The position numbers and the translations under genes were made by a program. A stretch of 64,000 nucleotides of DNA, taken from positions 28,264 through 92,263 of the forward strand of contig JAFPZK010000001.1 in assembly GCA_017417315.1 (NCBI GenBank), written 5' to 3'. Each line of letters begins with the position of its first letter. Position 1 is the first letter of the stretch. Of the stretch, positions 27,546 through 36,138 are shown piece after piece. This DNA comes from Bacteroidales bacterium. Its GTDB lineage: Bacteria > Bacteroidota > Bacteroidia > Bacteroidales > UBA3824. The notes below the pieces were generated by a model. It searched no databases, had not been told where the DNA came from, and saw only the letters and a list, made by a program, of their open reading frames with translations.

Positions 27546-27573
27546 AGGGTTTATTTTCTAATTATAAACCCTT
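27545..27573. terminator. Bidirectional hairpin at convergent gene ends
   Basis: A 10-bp perfect stem (AAGGGTTTAT and its complement, 9-nt loop) overlaps the end of the FKBP-like gene and the final codons of the BioB-like gene. Neither side has a strong T-run. Confidence 0.4.
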
Positions 27574-28543
27574 CGCTTTCAAATAGTTGAATGTCGTTTC
27601 TGATGTCTGCGCCTTTGGCGTTGACCAAAAGTTCGCCGACTATTGAAGAGTTCATTCCGGTTTTTAAGGCTTCTTTTTCTATGATTTTTATCATTGAACG
27701 TCCGCGTGCGAACCGCAATTTTGCTTTCGGATTGATAAAACGGAAAATCGCAAAGGTTGTCAAAATTTCTTGATTTGAGAGCCTTGCTTGTTTTTCCAAA
27801 GGCGTTCCGGGAAACGGCAGCATTATGTTCAACGAAATGGCATCTACATTTAAACTTCTGAGTTTCAGAGCCATATCTATTCTATCTTCCATACTTTCTC
27901 CTAAACCGATTATGCCGCCGCTGCACGTGTAAAAACCGAGAGATTTTGCTGTTTTTAGGGTTTCATATTTGTCTTCGGGTTTTATCGTGGTGCAGACGTT
28001 ATGATAAAAACTCTCTGAGGTTTCTATGTTGCAATGATAATAATTTATGTTAGTTTCGTTTTTTAGTCGTATCAACTGTTCGCGACTTAATATACCGAAT
28101 GAAGCACATAATTCTATGTCTACTTTATTTTTTATCGCGTTTAACATACAAATCATTTTGGATAAATTTTCATCGTTAAGGCTTGAATGTGTGGAATCAA
28201 TTTCAACTTTTCTAACGCCCTGCGCCCGCAAAATCCGCATTGATTCTGCTTGTTTTTCAACGGTTTCTATATTGCATGTTTCGTCGCAAGTTGCATAATA
28301 GTCTACTTTCGTAACATTAGACATCGGACAAAAAGTGCAGTCGTTTTCGCAGCGACCGAGGTTTTGATGGTAAACCGACCACATCTCGAAATACTCTCCG
28401 CAAAACTTTGCACGGATTTGGTTGGCACTATAATACAATGCCTCCAAATTTTCGGTGCTGACAAGTTTCAACGCATCTTCCTTTGTTATTTGATAACCGC
28501 CTAAAATCTTGTCTTTTAGTTCTTTAATCTGAGCAAAGTTCAT
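27551..28543 (-). CDS. bioB: Biotin synthase-like radical SAM enzyme, variant cysteine set
   Basis: Radical SAM enzyme of the biotin synthase family (330 aa), which inserts sulfur into dethiobiotin. The SAM-cluster motif CENDCTFC is at residues 65-72; YYHCNIETSESFYHNVCTT, YTCSGGIIGLGES and RFARGRSM align with the BioB blocks YYNHNLDTS, VCSGGIVGLGE and RLSAGR. The position equivalent to E. coli Cys97 (in RFCMGAAW), a ligand of the classical [2Fe-2S] cluster, is not Cys here (KVEIDSTH). Extra cysteines occur at 86 and 90 (CDETC) and at 171. This suggests an auxiliary cluster of another kind, as in the type II BioB of anaerobes. The start overlaps the NUDIX gene by 20 bp. No other bio genes are adjacent. 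Confidence 0.82.
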   Translation of the reverse strand: MNFAQIKELKDKILGGYQITKEDALKLVSTENLEALYYSANQIRAKFCGEYFEMWSVYHQNLGRCENDCTFCPMSNVTKVDYYATCDETCNIETVEKQAESMRILRAQGVRKVEIDSTHSSLNDENLSKMICMLNAIKNKVDIELCASFGILSREQLIRLKNETNINYYHCNIETSESFYHNVCTTIKPEDKYETLKTAKSLGFYTCSGGIIGLGESMEDRIDMALKLRSLNVDAISLNIMLPFPGTPLEKQARLSNQEILTTFAIFRFINPKAKLRFARGRSMIKIIEKEALKTGMNSSIVGELLVNAKGADIRNDIQLFESEGFIIRK

Positions 28544-29066
28544 CTTTAATTTTCAAAAATTCGTGTTCAAAATTTGGTGTAAAAAATTCTTTGCCGATGT
28601 TTTCTTCAATTTCGTCAAATGAGAAAAAACGACCTTCGTCAATTTCGTTTTTTGCAATTATTTTCGGGTTTTCGTAACGGCATTTATAAACGTGAATAAA
28701 TTCAGTTTCTAAGGGACATTCCCAAAGATAATCCGTAACGTGCTGAAATTCACCGCTAATAACGCCTGCTTCTTCCCAAGCCTCGCGTTTTAGAGCGAGA
28801 GTTATTTCTTCGCCGAAAGTTATATGACCGCCGACGGAAGTGTCCCATTTTCCGGGCTGAATCAGTTTCTTTTTGCTTCGCTTTTGGAGAAAAATTTTTC
28901 CCGCTTTATTAATAATATGTACGTGTACAACGGGGTGAATCAGCGTTTTGTCTTTATGACAAATACTGCGCAAGGCTTTTCCGATGATTTTGCCGTTGCG
29001 GTTGCAAAGCGGTAGCATTTCTTCGTTATCAGCCGCTAAATTGTTAATATCCAAAGTTTTATTCAT
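28524..29066 (-). CDS. NUDIX hydrolase, IPP-isomerase-like
   Basis: NUDIX-fold pyrophosphohydrolase (180 aa). The Nudix box GGHITFGEEITLALKREAWE (continuing EAGV) is complete. The N-terminal part (VVHVHIINKAGKIFLQKRS, GKWDTSVGGH) resembles the YfcD/IPP-isomerase-like subgroup rather than MutT. The substrate is unknown. It is the first gene of a two-gene transcript with the BioB-like gene, which overlaps its 3' end by 20 bp. Divergent from purB. Confidence 0.88.
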   Translation of the reverse strand: MNKTLDINNLAADNEEMLPLCNRNGKIIGKALRSICHKDKTLIHPVVHVHIINKAGKIFLQKRSKKKLIQPGKWDTSVGGHITFGEEITLALKREAWEEAGVISGEFQHVTDYLWECPLETEFIHVYKCRYENPKIIAKNEIDEGRFFSFDEIEENIGKEFFTPNFEHEFLKIKDELCSD

Positions 29067-29093
29067 TACAAAAAACTAAATCTTTTAACACCC

Positions 29094-29101
29094 CAAAAAT
29101 A
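29094..29101 (-). promoter_or_regulatory. Promoter -7 box of NUDIX/BioB transcript
   Basis: Minus-strand TATTTTTG, 27 nt before the NUDIX ATG, with ATTG about 20 nt upstream as a weak -33. Confidence 0.45.
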
Positions 29102-29182
29102 TTTATAAATTTTGAGAAATTCAATTTTTTATTAAGTTTTTATTGACAAGGAAAAAAATTTTTTTAATTGCGTTTTATTTTA

Positions 29183-29190
29183 TACTTTTG
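29183..29190 (+). promoter_or_regulatory. Promoter -7 box of purB
   Basis: TACTTTTG 18 nt before the purB ATG; it also rules out the longer in-frame start 22 codons upstream. Confidence 0.5.
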
Positions 29191-29208
29191 CGCAAACAAT
29201 TTTTGACG

Positions 29209-30552
29209 ATGGAATTAACAGATTTGACAGCCGTTTCTCCGGTTGACGGACGCTATCGGGGTAAAACCGCCGAGTTAGCGGAATATTTTTCTGAATTCGG
29301 ACTTATAAAATATAGGGTTTTGGTAGAAGTGGAGTACTTTGTTGCTCTCTGTGAAATACCTTTGCCGCAACTTCAAGGCTTTGACAGACAGTTGTTTAAG
29401 CCCTTGCGCGGAATATACCGTAAGTTTTCTGAGGTTGATGCTTTGCGCATTAAAGAAATTGAAAAGACCACAAACCACGACGTTAAAGCGGTCGAGTATT
29501 TTTTGAGGGAAAAATTTGACGCGCTTAATATACCTCAGTACAAGTCCTTTATACATTTCGGACTTACTTCGCAGGATATTAACAACACTTCAATTCCTTA
29601 CGCTTTGCAGGCTGCAATAACGAATGTATATTATCCTTTACTTGATAACGTTATCCTGCAACTTTACCACAAAGCGGGCGAATGGGCTGATATTCCGATG
29701 CTTGCACGCACACACGGTCAGCCGGCAAGTCCGACGAGACTCGGAAAAGAGATTGAGGTTTATGTTGAAAGGCTTCATAACCAGTTGGGACTCTTGAAGT
29801 TAGTGCCTTATTCGGCTAAGTTTGGCGGTGCGACGGGTAATTTCAACGCGCACAACGTGGCTTATCCCGAAATCGACTGGACAAGATTTGCAAATTCGTT
29901 TGTGAACCATGTTTTGGGTCTTGAACGTTCACAGGTTACAACGCAAATTGAGCATTACGACAATTTTGCGGCACTCTGCGATGGTTTAAAACGCATAAAC
30001 ACGATTTTAATTGACCTTTGCCGCGACATTTGGATGTATATTTCGATGAACTACTTCAAGCAGAAACTCAAAGCGGGTGAAGTAGGTTCGTCGGCAATGC
30101 CGCACAAAGTCAACCCGATAGATTTTGAAAACGCGGAAGGCAACCTCGGCATGGCAAATTCGGTTTTCACGTTTTTGGCGCAGAAACTTCCGATTTCAAG
30201 ACTTCAAAGGGATTTGACCGACAGCACGGTTATCAGAAACATCGGAGTTCCGATTGCTCACACGTTGATTGCCATGAAGTCGCTGTTGAAAGGTCTTGAC
30301 AAACTTATTCTTCATAAAGAGTCGATTGACAGGGATTTGGAAGAAAATTGGGCTGTCGTTGCGGAGGCTATTCAGACGGTTTTGCGCCGCGAATGTGTGC
30401 CTAACGCTTACGAAAAACTCAAAGAACTCACCCGCGTTAACCGTCAGATTACGGAGGAAGACATTCATAATTTTATCCAAACGCTTGATGTTTCTCAGTC
30501 CGTAAAAGAAGAGTTGATGAAGATTACACCGTTTAATTATACGGGAATTTAA
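29209..30552 (+). CDS. purB: Adenylosuccinate lyase
   Basis: Cytosolic enzyme of purine synthesis that removes fumarate from SAICAR and from adenylosuccinate. The signature of the fumarase/aspartase superfamily, SSAMPHKVNPIDFENAEGN, is intact (~284-302). HGQPASPTRLGKE, TTNHDVKAVEYF and HFGLTSQDINNTS are further active-site blocks. 447 aa, the longer proteobacterial-type PurB length. The start at MELTDLTAVSPVDGRY was chosen because it matches the family N-terminus and follows the promoter. Confidence 0.96.
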   Translation: MELTDLTAVSPVDGRYRGKTAELAEYFSEFGLIKYRVLVEVEYFVALCEIPLPQLQGFDRQLFKPLRGIYRKFSEVDALRIKEIEKTTNHDVKAVEYFLREKFDALNIPQYKSFIHFGLTSQDINNTSIPYALQAAITNVYYPLLDNVILQLYHKAGEWADIPMLARTHGQPASPTRLGKEIEVYVERLHNQLGLLKLVPYSAKFGGATGNFNAHNVAYPEIDWTRFANSFVNHVLGLERSQVTTQIEHYDNFAALCDGLKRINTILIDLCRDIWMYISMNYFKQKLKAGEVGSSAMPHKVNPIDFENAEGNLGMANSVFTFLAQKLPISRLQRDLTDSTVIRNIGVPIAHTLIAMKSLLKGLDKLILHKESIDRDLEENWAVVAEAIQTVLRRECVPNAYEKLKELTRVNRQITEEDIHNFIQTLDVSQSVKEELMKITPFNYTGI

Positions 30553-30560
30553 TAATTTTC

Positions 30561-30632
30561 AACTACGAAAAACACGAAAAACACGAAAGTATCAAAGAAT
30601 CATATTTCGTGTTTTTCGTGTTTTTCGTAGTT
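30561..30632. repeat. Long perfect palindrome, REP-like
   Basis: Two perfectly complementary 28-bp arms (30561-30588 and 30605-30632) separated by 16 nt. Each arm is built from a 9-bp tandem unit (ACGAAAAAC). It lies between purB and the DUF4159 gene and can act as a terminator for purB. Related sequence occurs at 10696-10730 and inside the gene at 4930-6516 (5829-5851). Confidence 0.85.
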
Positions 30633-30651
30633 ATTAATAAAAAAAATACTT

Positions 30652-31302
30652 ATGCGTTTTTTTATTTTAATATTTTTGCTGTTTTTTTCATTATCTGCTA
30701 AAAGTCAACAACTTAAAATTGCCTTAATGAAATATTCGGGCGGCGGCGACTGGTATGCTAATCCTACCTCGCTGCCGAACCTTGTAAAATTTTGCAATCA
30801 AAACCTCAAAACCGACATTTCTTCGGACATTCCGTCGGTAGAGCCGTCGAGTGCTGAAATTTTCAACTATCCTTTTATCCACGCTACGGGACACGGAAAC
30901 GTTATTTTTTCGTCTCAGGACGTTGAAAATTTGCGTCGTTATCTTATTGCGGGCGGTTTTTTTCATTTTGACGACAATTACGGCACTAAGGATTTCGTTT
31001 TCAGGGAGATGAAAAAAGTTTTTCCGGAGGCTGAATTTGTAGAATTGCCGTCAAGTTTTGAAATTTTTCATCAAAAATATCCTTTCCCTAACGGTTTGCC
31101 GAAAATTCACGAACACGATAATCACCCGCCTGTGGCTTACGGAATGTTTTACGAAAGCCGTTTGGTTTTTCTTTACACTTGGGAGTGCGACCTCGGCGAC
31201 GGTTGGGAAGATATTGACGTTCACAACGATACGCCAGAAGCACACGAAAAAGCATTAAAAATGGGTGCAAACATAATTCAATACGTGTTTAATCATAATT
31301 AA
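30652..31302 (+). CDS. DUF4159 exported protein
   Basis: Periplasmic or secreted protein of unknown function (216 aa). Signal peptide MRFFILIFLLFFSLSAKS, then the DUF4159 hallmarks MKYSGGGDWYANPTSL, NYPFIHATGHG, GGFFHFDDNYG and a His-rich segment HEHDNHPP. The fold resembles glutamine amidotransferase-like domains (GATase1-like/ThuA group). A transglutaminase-like exported protein gene follows after 11 bp, so the two form a transcript. Confidence 0.85.
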   Translation: MRFFILIFLLFFSLSAKSQQLKIALMKYSGGGDWYANPTSLPNLVKFCNQNLKTDISSDIPSVEPSSAEIFNYPFIHATGHGNVIFSSQDVENLRRYLIAGGFFHFDDNYGTKDFVFREMKKVFPEAEFVELPSSFEIFHQKYPFPNGLPKIHEHDNHPPVAYGMFYESRLVFLYTWECDLGDGWEDIDVHNDTPEAHEKALKMGANIIQYVFNHN

Positions 31303-31313
31303 TTTGCAGTATT

Positions 31314-32816
31314 ATGAAAAGACTTTTTTTATTTTTGCTTTTTGCGCTGACAGTCAGCACTTTATCGGCGCAAAAGGACGTAAAAAATTTCGGTAAGGTT
31401 GACGGTGATGATTTCAAAGAAACGGTTTATGATGTTTTAGGTTATGATGCCGTTACGTTGCTGAATTATAGAAAAGTGTATTTTGACGTTTATAACGGTT
31501 CGTTAAGATTTTTTAACGAGTATCGTCTTAGAATCAAAGCCTTAAAAGACGGTGTTTTTGATTCAGAGACTTTTGAAATTCCGTTTTCAGGACGATACGA
31601 ATACGAAAAAGTTGTCTCACCGAAAGTTATCGTTTATGCCCAAAACGGTAAAAAAATCGTCTCTCACAAGCAAAAATTAAGTACCGCTGAATATGTTGAC
31701 AGAGATTCTCTTAACAGCAAAGTTATCGTACATTTGCCTCAGGTTAAGGCGGGTGAAATTCTGGAATTGAGATATTATTTTATGTCTTTTGATTTTATGC
31801 TGCCGCCGAGGTTTGAATTTAGCGGCAAATATCCGTGTTTAAAGTCGGTTTTGGTTGCCGAATTTCCCGAACACATGAGATATAAATTTGATGTTTATGA
31901 TCCGGAAAATGTAGTATATCATTCTGAAAATCAAACTTTTGTGTCAATGCCCTATACTTTTGTCCCCTCCGATAATCCTAAGTCGTTTTATTATATGACA
32001 AGCAGAGGGCGGCGTTACAATTTAAATTTCAGATTTTCAGCCCTGACCGATACTTTTATGGTCTCTAATCTTTTGCCTAAAAGCGAATATGAGGAGGATT
32101 TCACCACGCCGAAAATCATTTTTAAGGCGTATAAGTTTACACAAGATACAAAACATAATCACCCGATTTATCAGGCAGGCTGGCAGCAAATGACACATTT
32201 ACTTTACACTTACGCCGACCCTGACAACAGATATTTGTCGCAGTCGGAGGCTTGGTTCAAAATATATAATCCGGGTTTTGTGATTATTAAGGCTGACTCT
32301 TGGGAATATTTTCATAAACGTATGAGAAAATCACCCGATTTTTGGAAGCCCGTAATGAAATCTTTTGCTCTTAATGATACGCTTCAAAAAATTATTGACG
32401 GTGTAGAATTTGCTGATTCAATACAAACGATAGAAAAATTGTATAATTTTGTAAATCAAACCGTTGAATGGGACGGAAATTTCAAAAATCATATAGATAA
32501 AAATCCAGAAAAAGTTTTGAAACAGAAAAGCGGCTCGTCAGCGGAAAAAAATATGACCTTGGTTGCGCTTTTACGGCGTGCCGGTTTTGACGCTTTTCCG
32601 GCTCTTGCTGCCACTAATGATTTCGGCAGAATTGACACTGCATACGCTGACAGAATACAATTCAATCATGTTTTGGCTGTTGTTAGAATATCCGGCGAAT
32701 GTATTTTGATGGACTGCTCCGAAAAAGATACGCCGTTTAGAAAAATTCCCACAAGAGATTTAAATAACTGCTGTTGGGCTGTTGCTCCCGAAAAAGGCTT
32801 TTTTATTTGGTTTTAG
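31314..32816 (+). CDS. DUF3857/transglutaminase-like exported protein, catalytic Cys absent
   Basis: Exported protein (500 aa) with a signal peptide (ending LSAQ), an N-terminal DUF3857 beta-sandwich (~60-260) and a C-terminal transglutaminase-like fold. In that fold the His (FNHVLAVV) and Asp (ILMDCSEKD) positions are visible, but the segment that carries the catalytic Cys in active members reads KSGSSAEKNMTLVALLRRAG, with no Cys. It is therefore probably a non-catalytic scaffold or binding protein. It follows DUF4159 closely and converges with the second SpoIIE phosphatase gene, 11 bp apart. Confidence 0.78.
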   Translation: MKRLFLFLLFALTVSTLSAQKDVKNFGKVDGDDFKETVYDVLGYDAVTLLNYRKVYFDVYNGSLRFFNEYRLRIKALKDGVFDSETFEIPFSGRYEYEKVVSPKVIVYAQNGKKIVSHKQKLSTAEYVDRDSLNSKVIVHLPQVKAGEILELRYYFMSFDFMLPPRFEFSGKYPCLKSVLVAEFPEHMRYKFDVYDPENVVYHSENQTFVSMPYTFVPSDNPKSFYYMTSRGRRYNLNFRFSALTDTFMVSNLLPKSEYEEDFTTPKIIFKAYKFTQDTKHNHPIYQAGWQQMTHLLYTYADPDNRYLSQSEAWFKIYNPGFVIIKADSWEYFHKRMRKSPDFWKPVMKSFALNDTLQKIIDGVEFADSIQTIEKLYNFVNQTVEWDGNFKNHIDKNPEKVLKQKSGSSAEKNMTLVALLRRAGFDAFPALAATNDFGRIDTAYADRIQFNHVLAVVRISGECILMDCSEKDTPFRKIPTRDLNNCCWAVAPEKGFFIWF

Positions 32817-32827
32817 ATGAAATTTTC

Positions 32828-34426
32828 TTACATTTGCGGTACTAACGCATGGTCGCCTAATTCAATGCCCCAAAGACTGATGTCGTCCCTTTGTTCTTCG
32901 AGACCCTGCCAGTTGTTCAGCAGTGTTTCTACGGCGAGTTTTTGGTCTTGAATTTTCTCTGTCGTTGTCAGCGAAAACATCATTTTAAGGCGGTTGGTGC
33001 CGAAACGTTTACGCATAACGTTGTTTTGGTCTTTTATTCCGTCGGAGGTAAGATAAATTCTGTCGCCGATGTTTAGGTTGTAGTCTTTGTCTTCAAAGAA
33101 GAATATATCTGCATACGACTGACCTCCGATGCCACGGCGGTTAGCCTCGATAACCTCTGTTTCTTCGTCGTTTTTGCGTTTCAAATATATCGGCTGTTTT
33201 GCGCCTGCATATTGAAGTTCCCATTGGTGATCTTCTTCGTTGACAAATTTGAAACGGCAAATCGCGATGTCCATACCGTCATTGTTTTCGGTAGTGTCCT
33301 GTTTGAGAGCCGCTTGTATTTTTTCGTGCATGGTTTCAAGAATGATTGACGGACGGTCTATTCTCATCTCGTTGATTAATTCGCCGAGAATCCTTATGCC
33401 TATCATGCTCATAAAAGCACCCGGAACACCGTGTCCGGTACAGTCGCCTAAAACCACAAACGTATAATTTTCCGTTACAGAAAGCCAATAGAAATCTCCC
33501 GAAACAATGTCTTTGGGTCTGTAAACCACAAAGTTATCAAAAAAATTTTCCATTTGTTGATTATCGGGTAACATTGCCTCCTGAATCGTTTGAGCGTATT
33601 TTATGCTATCGGTAATGTAATTGGTTTTTGTCGTAATCTGCTTGTTACGGACTTCAAGTTCGTCCAAAGCATTTTTCAGGTCGGAGGCCTGATGTTCAAG
33701 TTGTTTGTGCTGATCGGCAAGAATTTCGTTCTGCTCTTTGATGCCCGCCTGCTGAACCTCCATTTGTGCGGTTATTAAAGTCAGCATTTCGTTCTGCATT
33801 TTTAATTCGCGTTGCTGGTTTTCGATACGCTCAGAGGCTTCTTTTAAGTTTGAAATGTCGCTTATTGACATGCAGACAAGTTTTTTTAAGCCCGGATATT
33901 TTATTTTTGAAATCGAAATATGAAGCCAATAATTTTTTTCCAACAATTTTGCTTCTGTTTCGTAGGATTGTGTTTCACCAGTTTCCAAACATTCTTTAAA
34001 TTTTTCCTCGGCATCATTACCGCTTAAAAGTACTTTGATACTTTCCTCGATGTTTACACCCTGAAAAAATTCTACTTTGTCGAGGTTAGACCAATAAACT
34101 TTTTTGTCAGCCTCCAAAATTAGAATAGGAACGTTTGCGATAGAGGACATTTCAGCGACAATTCCGCTGTATTTTATCCTTTTGTAAAATGCGATGTTGA
34201 GCCAAATGCAGAATATCAGCAGCAAAATCAGAGCCGCGTCAATGACAATAAATGCCGGATTGTTATAACGGCTTATTATAAAATTAAAAAAACCGTAATG
34301 CAATTCTAATGCTGAATATGTTTGATATTCGCGGTATAATATCACAAAAACCGGCACAACCAACGCTGCTATAACAATGCCGGTTAGTGTTTTATTATTT
34401 TTTTGTGCGGACGTCTCTGCTTTCAT
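32828..34426 (-). CDS. Membrane SpoIIE-type PP2C phosphatase with PAS-like domain
   Basis: Ser/Thr phosphatase (532 aa): two transmembrane helices (~15-30, ~58-78), a PAS-like domain (~98-195), a coiled coil (~195-270) and a canonical SpoIIE/PP2C domain (~280-520) with GDFYW (Asp311) and GDCTGHGVPGAFMS (Asp328), plus the later DGMDIAIC and TSDGIKDQ blocks. In Pseudomonas the SiaA phosphatase of this class dephosphorylates SiaC and opposes the SiaB kinase. The array at 38131-40592 supplies SiaB and SiaC relatives, so this is the best SiaA-like candidate in the window. Last gene of a three-gene minus-strand transcript with two exported hydrolases. Confidence 0.9.
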   Translation of the reverse strand: MKAETSAQKNNKTLTGIVIAALVVPVFVILYREYQTYSALELHYGFFNFIISRYNNPAFIVIDAALILLLIFCIWLNIAFYKRIKYSGIVAEMSSIANVPILILEADKKVYWSNLDKVEFFQGVNIEESIKVLLSGNDAEEKFKECLETGETQSYETEAKLLEKNYWLHISISKIKYPGLKKLVCMSISDISNLKEASERIENQQRELKMQNEMLTLITAQMEVQQAGIKEQNEILADQHKQLEHQASDLKNALDELEVRNKQITTKTNYITDSIKYAQTIQEAMLPDNQQMENFFDNFVVYRPKDIVSGDFYWLSVTENYTFVVLGDCTGHGVPGAFMSMIGIRILGELINEMRIDRPSIILETMHEKIQAALKQDTTENNDGMDIAICRFKFVNEEDHQWELQYAGAKQPIYLKRKNDEETEVIEANRRGIGGQSYADIFFFEDKDYNLNIGDRIYLTSDGIKDQNNVMRKRFGTNRLKMMFSLTTTEKIQDQKLAVETLLNNWQGLEEQRDDISLWGIELGDHALVPQM

Positions 34427-34444
34427 TTTTACAAATATTTTTTG

Positions 34445-35215
34445 TTACTTTTTCCACGGTTGCAAAATCGTTGAATTTGGCGAACCGCTGTATTTTTGGC
34501 TCGGCGTGTTCAGTAAAATTGGGTAACGGCTTTTGTTCATGATGAAACTTGCCACCGAGTCTGCCCACATAAACGCCGATTCTGGCTTCGGGTGCGCTCC
34601 GTCAGCATAACGTTTGTAAGTTAAGTTTTTTGACGGAAAATATCTTCTGCTGCCCACGTTTGCCAAAATCATTTCGTTGATTCCCGTGTCGTCTCTCCAA
34701 TTCGGAGGTCCTACCCAAATGTACGGAATATCGCCTATTTGCTCCAAAATGTGTTTTACATACGGAGTTCTTATTTTTATGATGTCTTTGACAAACAGTT
34801 CGTTAGCACCTAAAATCAAAATAATGTAAGTCGGTTGTTCTTTGTTGATAAAATACTTTAACGTATCTGTTGTGCCGTACCATTCGGTTTGAGAACTGTA
34901 CCAGATAACGCTTGCCATTTCGTGTCCGTTTTCTTTGCAATAGTCCCTCAAACGCCAACGAAACTGCTCCAACATAGAATCGCCGATTAACAGAATTTTC
35001 TGTTTTGAAGAGTCTATGCCTACTCTCGGTTTGTATTCCGAGGTGTACACGCCTTCTATAAATAAGGGTAACGTGTCTCCTATGGCAAACTCTGCTATTT
35101 TAGACTTTTTGAGGTCTTCTCCGCAGATTGTTATTTTGGGTTTTGCAAACGAATATGCTGACAACAAGGCTGTTACGACAACCATAATTATCACTATTCT
35201 GAATCCTGATTTCAT
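34445..35215 (-). CDS. Exported SGNH/GDSL hydrolase
   Basis: Exported SGNH-fold protein (256 aa). An N-terminal signal/anchor helix (~7-24) is followed by LLIGDSMLEQFRWRL (block I Ser), ILILGANELF (block III) and RYADGAHPKPESAFMWADS (block V Asp-x-x-His), resembling the DUF459-type SGNH proteins. Probably an envelope or polysaccharide esterase/acyltransferase. It lies 9 bp after a second exported esterase and 18 bp before a SpoIIE phosphatase; no MBOAT partner is adjacent. Confidence 0.83.
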   Translation of the reverse strand: MKSGFRIVIIMVVVTALLSAYSFAKPKITICGEDLKKSKIAEFAIGDTLPLFIEGVYTSEYKPRVGIDSSKQKILLIGDSMLEQFRWRLRDYCKENGHEMASVIWYSSQTEWYGTTDTLKYFINKEQPTYIILILGANELFVKDIIKIRTPYVKHILEQIGDIPYIWVGPPNWRDDTGINEMILANVGSRRYFPSKNLTYKRYADGAHPKPESAFMWADSVASFIMNKSRYPILLNTPSQKYSGSPNSTILQPWKK

Positions 35216-35224
35216 TTTCTTTTT

Positions 35225-35992
35225 CTATTTTTTTGAGTTTGAAAAAAGCCATTCGAGATTTTTATTGTCAGAATAGACTTTGTTCCAAATAAAATGTCCT
35301 GTGTTTGGAAATTCTTGATATTCAATGTTTTGTCCGCCTGCTTTTTTTATTGCGGCGGTTATATTTCTCGACCGTGAAACTTTTACGGCTTTGTCTGTTG
35401 TGCCGTGAAAAGTACGAATCGGAATTTGAGTTAACCTATGAGCCTGATTTTCGTCAGCACCTCCGCAAATCGGCATTGCTGCGGCAAATTTATCGGGAAA
35501 TCTTGAAATCAAATCCCATGTCCCGAAACCGCCCATAGACATACCCGTTACGTAAAGTCTTGATTTATCGGCTTTTGCGTTGTTGACTATGCTGTCTAAA
35601 AGTTCGTTTGCGGCGTTTAAGTATTTTGAAATTTTTTCGGGCATTGTGTGTTTGTCCCAAGTCCAATCCACTTCGCACCAGCGGTAATTTTCAGCGCATT
35701 GCGGCAGAATGACGTAGCAAGGAAAGTTTTCAGCGAAGTTTTCAGTGCCGAAAATTTTGTCCATATATGTTAACTGTTTTTCGTTGTCAGAGCCTCTTTC
35801 GCCCGCGCCGTGAAGAAACAGTACGACGGGGAAAGTTTTGCCGGGTAGATTTTCAAATTGCGGTCTTAGCAATCTGTAAGGCAGCACCGTGCCGTAAGAA
35901 TCGGTAAAATATGCCGCTTCAAAATCCTCGTTTTGCGCAAAGACTGAAACTGATAATATCAAAAAAACGGTTGTAAATAATATGCTTTTCAT
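35225..35992 (-). CDS. Exported alpha/beta-hydrolase, esterase (CE1/PHB-depolymerase-like)
   Basis: Secreted esterase (255 aa): signal peptide MKSILFTTVFLILSVSVFAQ; oxyanion region FLHGAGERGSDNEKQL; nucleophile Ser in TGMSMGGFGTWD; acid in HGTTDKAVKV; catalytic His in PNTGHFIWNKVY. It matches the predicted peptidase/phospholipase-carboxylesterase group related to feruloyl and acetyl xylan esterases. First gene of the transcript with the SGNH hydrolase and SpoIIE phosphatase. The substrate is likely an acylated carbohydrate, by inference. Confidence 0.86.
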   Translation of the reverse strand: MKSILFTTVFLILSVSVFAQNEDFEAAYFTDSYGTVLPYRLLRPQFENLPGKTFPVVLFLHGAGERGSDNEKQLTYMDKIFGTENFAENFPCYVILPQCAENYRWCEVDWTWDKHTMPEKISKYLNAANELLDSIVNNAKADKSRLYVTGMSMGGFGTWDLISRFPDKFAAAMPICGGADENQAHRLTQIPIRTFHGTTDKAVKVSRSRNITAAIKKAGGQNIEYQEFPNTGHFIWNKVYSDNKNLEWLFSNSKK

Positions 35993-36015
35993 TTTGCTTA
36001 TAATAAAATGCGTTG

Positions 36016-36023
36016 CAAAGTTA
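36016..36023 (-). promoter_or_regulatory. Promoter -7 box of esterase/SGNH/SpoIIE transcript
   Basis: Minus-strand TAACTTTG, 23 nt before the esterase ATG; the -33 is weak. Confidence 0.5.
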
Positions 36024-36077
36024 ATAATTCTTTTCTTTTTTACAGCATAAAACGTGCCTTAAATTGCGGAATATTTT

Positions 36078-36109
36078 TTTGTTATTTATAAAATTTTGTT
36101 GTAAATTTG
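36078..36109 (+). promoter_or_regulatory. Promoter of second Rpn nuclease
   Basis: TTTG, 20 nt, TAAATTTG, a full consensus match, 29 nt before the chosen ATG. It lies inside the longer in-frame open reading extension, which argues against that earlier start. Confidence 0.6.
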
Positions 36110-36138
36110 TAACAAAATATTTTAAAACCGCAACAATT

